Assembly (NCBI GenBank): GCA_002342415.1
Contig: DDPY01000032.1
Location: forward strand, 1 to 26,214
Length of the DNA: 26,214 nt
Direction: 5' to 3'
DNA from: Prevotella sp. UBA2456
GTDB taxonomy: Bacteria; Bacteroidota; Bacteroidia; Bacteroidales; Bacteroidaceae
The position numbers and the translations under genes are program-made. The number at the start of each line of letters is the position of its first letter. The first letter of the stretch is position 1. The notes beneath the pieces are model-generated. The model was given only the letters and a program-made list of their open reading frames with translations. It was not told the origin of the DNA and did no database searches. This document shows, one piece after another, positions 22,824 to 26,214 of this stretch.

Positions 22824-24206
22824 ATGGCAAATGTAATCAAGTTAAGCAAAGGCTTGGACATTCATCTGCAAGGCAAGGCTGAGGAGAAGGTCATTCAGCT
22901 GAAGTCGAACGGCAAGTACGCACTGCAGCCCGACGACTTCGAAGGTGTCACTCCGAAGGTGGTTGTCAAGGAGGGTGACAAGGTCAAGGCCGGGGATGCT
23001 TTGTTCGTGAACAAGCAGTATCCTGAAGTGAAATTTGCCTCTCCCGTCAGCGGCACCGTGACTGCCGTGACGCGAGGTGAGCGTAGAAAAGTGCTCTCGG
23101 TGCAGGTGGCAGCCGACGACAAGCAGGAGTATGTAGACTTCGGCCGTCGCGAGGTGGGCAGTCTGACAGGAGAGCAAGTGGTAGAAGTGTTGCTGGAGGC
23201 TGGTATCTTTGGATATATCAACCAGTTGCCCTATGCTGTATCAACCAATCCTTCGGTCATGCCGAAGGCTATCTTTGTGTCGGCCCTGCGCGACAAGCCC
23301 CTGGCTGGCAGCTTCGATTTCGAGGCGAAAGGGCAGGAGCAGGACTTCGTCACCGGCATACAGGCTCTGTCGAAGATTGCCAAGACGTATGTCGGCTTAG
23401 GCATTCAGCCCGACTTCCAGACGGAGATTCGCCGTCTGGGCATAGACAACTTCGCCGAGCTGACCATCTTCGACGGTAAGTGTCCTGCCGGCAATGTGGG
23501 CGTGCAGGTGAACCATCTGGACCCTGTGAACAAGGGCGAGGTGGTGTGGACCATCGGCGACCCGACGGTGGTGCTGTTCATCGGCCGACTGATGAATACG
23601 GGCAAGGTGGACCTTCGTCGCCGCGTGGCCCTCTGCGGCAGCGAGGTGAAGGCCCCGGCATACGTCGACATGCTGGTGGGCGAGGAACTCTCGACCCTGC
23701 TCAGCAACAGCTACGATGCCAGCCACCATGTGCGCATCATCAATGGTAACGTGCTGACAGGCCGTCCTACCACAAAGGAGGGATACTTAGGTGCCCACAC
23801 GTCTGAGATTACCGTCATCCCCGAGGGCGACGATGCCGACGAGCTGCTGGGCTGGATACTGCCGCGCTTCTCGCAGTTCTCCGTCAACCGCAGCTATTTC
23901 TCGTGGCTGCAGAATCCTTGGTTCTGTAGCAAGAAGAAGGAGTATGTGGCCGATGCCCGCATCAAGGGCGGCGAGCGTCACATGATTATGAGCGGCGAGT
24001 ACGACCGTGTGCTGCCGATGGATATCTATGGTGAATACCTCATCAAGGCCATCATCGCGGGCGACATCGACCGTCAGGAGGCCTTGGGCATCTACGAGGT
24101 GGCTCCCGAGGACTTTGCCCTGGCCGAGTTTGTCGACTCGTCGAAGCTCGAGCTGCAGCGCATCGTGCGTGAAGGCCTGAACATATTACGTAAAGAAAAC
24201 GCATAA
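22824..24206 (+). CDS. nqrA: Na+-translocating NADH:quinone reductase subunit A
   Basis: NqrA is the membrane-associated subunit of the sodium-pumping NADH:ubiquinone (here probably menaquinone) oxidoreductase. The start at ATG 22824 gives MANVIKLSKGLDIHLQGKAE and 460 residues, the usual length. The earlier in-frame start at 22773 lies upstream of the promoter and is rejected. Diagnostic stretches are VTPKVVVKEGDKVKAGDALF (a lipoyl-like fold), FASPVSGTVTAVTRGERRKV and, further on, KCPAGNVGVQVNHLDPVNKGE, GSEVKAPAYVDMLVGEEL and GEYDRVLPMDIYGEYLIKAI. It is the first gene of nqrABCD(EF), four bases before nqrB. Confidence 0.97.
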   Translation: MANVIKLSKGLDIHLQGKAEEKVIQLKSNGKYALQPDDFEGVTPKVVVKEGDKVKAGDALFVNKQYPEVKFASPVSGTVTAVTRGERRKVLSVQVAADDKQEYVDFGRREVGSLTGEQVVEVLLEAGIFGYINQLPYAVSTNPSVMPKAIFVSALRDKPLAGSFDFEAKGQEQDFVTGIQALSKIAKTYVGLGIQPDFQTEIRRLGIDNFAELTIFDGKCPAGNVGVQVNHLDPVNKGEVVWTIGDPTVVLFIGRLMNTGKVDLRRRVALCGSEVKAPAYVDMLVGEELSTLLSNSYDASHHVRIINGNVLTGRPTTKEGYLGAHTSEITVIPEGDDADELLGWILPRFSQFSVNRSYFSWLQNPWFCSKKKEYVADARIKGGERHMIMSGEYDRVLPMDIYGEYLIKAIIAGDIDRQEALGIYEVAPEDFALAEFVDSSKLELQRIVREGLNILRKENA

Positions 24207-24210
24207 GGAT

Positions 24211-25371
24211 ATGAAAGCAATAAGGAATTATTTAAACAAGATAAAGCCGAACTTCGAGGAGGGCGGTAAGCTGCATGCCTTCCGTTCCGTCTTCGATGGC
24301 TTCGAGACATTCCTCTATGTGCCTAACGACACGGCCAAGACGGGTGTCAACATCCACGATGCCATCGACTCCAAGCGTATCATGTCGATGGTGGTCATCG
24401 CCCTGATGCCCGCCATGCTGTTCGGTATGTATAATGTGGGCTATCAGAACTATCTTGCCGCAGGCACGCTCGCGCAGGCCTCATTCCTCGAGGTGTTCTG
24501 CTACGGTTTCCTGGCCGTGTTGCCCAAGATACTGGTGAGCTACATCGTTGGCTTGGGCATCGAGTTTGCCTGGGCACAGTGGAAGGGCGAGGAGATACAG
24601 GAGGGCTATCTGGTCTCGGGTATCATCATCCCGCTCATTATCCCCATCGGCTGTCCGCTGTGGATGCTGGCACTGGCCTGCGCCTTCAGTGTCATCTTCT
24701 GTAAGGAGATATTCGGCGGTACGGGCATGAACCTCTTCAATCCTGCCATCGCTGCCCGTATGTTCCTCTTCTTCGCCTATCCGTCGGTGATGACCGGCGA
24801 CAAGGTGTGGGTGGCTCAGAGCTCGATTTTCGGGCTGGGCAACGACCTGCCTGACAGCTTCACCGCTGCCACGCCGTTAGGTCAGGTGGCCCAGGGTGTC
24901 ACTCCCGACCTCTCCGTGCTCGATATGGCCATCGGACTGATTCCGGGCTCTATCGGTGAGACCTCGGTGTTCGCCATTGCCATCGGTGCCTGCCTGTTGC
25001 TCGTGACGGGTATTGCCTCCTGGCGCACCATGTGCTCCGTATTCGTGGGTGGCATCCTGATGGCCGTCGTCTTCCGCCAGACGGGAAAGACCGACCTCTG
25101 CTGGTGCCAGCAGCTGGTGATGGGTGGCTTTGCCTTCGGTGCCGTCTTCATGGCTACCGACCCCGTGACCTCGTGCCGCACCGCTACGGGACAGTACATC
25201 TACGGCTTCATCATCGGAGCCATGGCCATCATCATCCGTGTGATGAATGCCGGCTATCCCGAGGGTATGATGCTCGCCATCTTCTTTGGCAATATGATCG
25301 CTCCCACCATCGACCACTTCGTAGTGGAGCATAACATTAACAAGCGTTTGAAGAGAGGAGGTACAAAATGA
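24211..25371 (+). CDS. nqrB: Na+-translocating NADH:quinone reductase subunit B
   Basis: This 386-residue polytopic membrane subunit carries one covalent FMN and part of the Na+ pathway. About ten membrane segments are visible, including SMVVIALMPAMLFGMYNVGY, GYLVSGIIIPLIIPIGCPLW and FGGTGMNLFNPAIAARMFLF. The flavinylation motif reads DSFTAATPLG, making Thr221 the probable FMN-phosphoester attachment residue. The start follows nqrA by four bases, with AAGGAT as a ribosome-binding sequence. Its last codons contain a strong Shine-Dalgarno-like GAGAGGAGG serving nqrC, which it overlaps by four bases. Confidence 0.97.
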   Translation: MKAIRNYLNKIKPNFEEGGKLHAFRSVFDGFETFLYVPNDTAKTGVNIHDAIDSKRIMSMVVIALMPAMLFGMYNVGYQNYLAAGTLAQASFLEVFCYGFLAVLPKILVSYIVGLGIEFAWAQWKGEEIQEGYLVSGIIIPLIIPIGCPLWMLALACAFSVIFCKEIFGGTGMNLFNPAIAARMFLFFAYPSVMTGDKVWVAQSSIFGLGNDLPDSFTAATPLGQVAQGVTPDLSVLDMAIGLIPGSIGETSVFAIAIGACLLLVTGIASWRTMCSVFVGGILMAVVFRQTGKTDLCWCQQLVMGGFAFGAVFMATDPVTSCRTATGQYIYGFIIGAMAIIIRVMNAGYPEGMMLAIFFGNMIAPTIDHFVVEHNINKRLKRGGTK

Positions 25372-26069
25372 GTAAGTTGAATACAAACTCTAACACGTAC
25401 ATTATTATATATAGTGCGGTTATGGTGGTCATCGTGGCCTTCCTGCTGGCTTTCGTCTATCAGGCACTGAAGCCCATGCAGGATGCCAACGTGGCACTGG
25501 ATGTGAAGAAGCAGATACTCTACTCGCTCAACATCCGCGGACTGGACGGCCAGGAGGCTGAGGCGAAGTATGCCGAGGTCGTGAAGGCTGAGGCCGAGAA
25601 GGATGGCAGGAAATACTACATGTGCAACATCAACGGCGAGAACGTGCTGGTGGTACAGCTCAAGGGCATGGGCCTTTGGGGTGGCATCAGCGGCTATCTG
25701 TCGCTGCATAACCAGAAGAATCCCACGGTCTATGGTGCCTACTTCAACCACGAGAGCGAGACTGCCGGCCTGGGTGCCGAAATCAAGGACTCGCAGGCAT
25801 GGCAGGAGAAGTTCATAGGCAAGCAGGTCTATAACGAGAATTATGAGGTGGTGCTGTCGGTAGTGAAGAAGGTGGAAGACCCCAAGACTCAGGTAGATGT
25901 CGTGACGGGTGCCACCCTCACCTCTAACGGTGTCGATGCCATGATTAAGGACTGTCTGCAGGATGCCTGCACCAATGCTTTCTCGCTGTTTGAGGACATC
26001 ATGAAGCAGAGCCAGTGTGTCAAGGACGGGGAGGCTGCTGCCGACTCTACTGAGACCGTAAATCAGTAA
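25368..26069 (+). CDS. nqrC: Na+-translocating NADH:quinone reductase subunit C
   Basis: This 233-residue subunit has one N-terminal membrane anchor (residues about 11-33) and a periplasmic FMN-binding domain. The flavinylation motif VVTGATLTSNGVDAMI places the covalent FMN on Thr183. Another conserved stretch is GLWGGISGYLSL with GAYFNHESETAGLGAEI. The start ATG overlaps the nqrB stop (ATGA) and follows an unusually strong Shine-Dalgarno sequence for this phylum, consistent with translational coupling. The C-terminal 25 residues are hydrophilic and beyond the usual core. Confidence 0.97.
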   Translation: MSKLNTNSNTYIIIYSAVMVVIVAFLLAFVYQALKPMQDANVALDVKKQILYSLNIRGLDGQEAEAKYAEVVKAEAEKDGRKYYMCNINGENVLVVQLKGMGLWGGISGYLSLHNQKNPTVYGAYFNHESETAGLGAEIKDSQAWQEKFIGKQVYNENYEVVLSVVKKVEDPKTQVDVVTGATLTSNGVDAMIKDCLQDACTNAFSLFEDIMKQSQCVKDGEAAADSTETVNQ

Positions 26070-26107
26070 ATAGAAAATAGTAAATCAGTAAATCGTAAAT
26101 TACTATT
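26066..26107. repeat. AT-rich repeat between nqrC and nqrD
   Basis: The 38-bp gap consists of AT-rich units (AAATAGTAAATC, AGTAAATCGTAAATTACTAT) clearly related to the inverse form of the 18-bp repeat in the efflux operon. AGTAAATC occurs twice. The nqrC stop codon is inside the block. Confidence 0.75.
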
Positions 26108-26214
26108 ATGGCTTTATTCAGTAAACAAAATAAGGAGGTCTTCACCAATCCGTTGAACCTCGACCACCCGATACTCGGACAAGTGTTGGGTATCTGCTCG
26201 GCCCTGGCCGTCAC
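26108..26214 (+). CDS. nqrD: Na+-translocating NADH:quinone reductase subunit D, 5' part
   Basis: The frame opened at ATG 26108 reads MALFSKQNKEVFTNPLNLDH, then PILGQVLGICSALAVT, and runs off the right edge. The NPLNxDNPIxxQVLGICSALAVT pattern is the conserved N-terminus and first membrane helix of NqrD, and the gene order matches nqrABCDEF. Only about 35 of the expected roughly 210 residues are present. No Shine-Dalgarno sequence precedes it. Confidence 0.93.
   Translation, partial: MALFSKQNKEVFTNPLNLDHPILGQVLGICSALAV

Noticed and set aside
1..26214. tRNA or rRNA genes and insertion sequences
   Set aside because: No tRNA-like cloverleaf with the usual T-loop sequence, rRNA segment or transposase was seen by eye; a covariance-model scan was not possible here.

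Overview
The window looks like chromosomal DNA of a Bacteroidota bacterium, most likely the Prevotella/Segatella group of Bacteroidales. The evidence is the repeated TAnnTTTG -7 promoter element, sometimes with a TTTG -33 partner about 20 bp upstream, the scarcity of Shine-Dalgarno sequences, a type-IX-secretion-like C-terminal tail, a TonB-free tripartite efflux operon with a lipoprotein adaptor, an archaeal-type prolyl-tRNA synthetase and an nqr operon. Species cannot be fixed from the sequence alone.

Layout. (1) 109-5857, minus strand: an adaptor / RND pump / TolC efflux operon, divergent from an AraC-family regulator (6063-6977). (2) 7155-11787, plus strand: five genes encoding two secreted proteins (one a Cthe_2159/DUF4353 beta-helix), a VTC (polyphosphate-polymerase-like) protein, a DUF4956 membrane protein and a DUF2490 outer-membrane barrel. 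This is the best candidate for an incompletely described system: a cytosolic polymerase-like enzyme, an inner-membrane partner, an outer-membrane barrel and surface proteins. (3) 11966-13447, minus: proS. (4) 13606-15106, plus: an OmpA-type lipoprotein and the monofunctional peptidoglycan transglycosylase mtgA. (5) 15107-17258: an accessory-looking patch holding a 22-bp-period palindrome array, a terminator, a lone VapE-type P-loop ATPase gene, nested palindromes and two copies of a C/G-rich repeat on either side of the ATPase. (6) 17259-22662, minus: an unrecognised outer-membrane protein and a large TamB/AsmA-like protein. (7) 22824 to the right edge, plus: nqrA, nqrB, nqrC and the start of nqrD (Na+-translocating NADH:quinone reductase).

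Most of the window is ordinary envelope and energy housekeeping. The regions worth a second look are the VTC/DUF4956/DUF2490/beta-helix cluster, the iteron-like array beside the lone VapE gene, and a family of AT-rich TAAATCGTAAAT-type repeats that lies inside two different operons. All identifications come from reading translated sequence and motifs; no database search was run.
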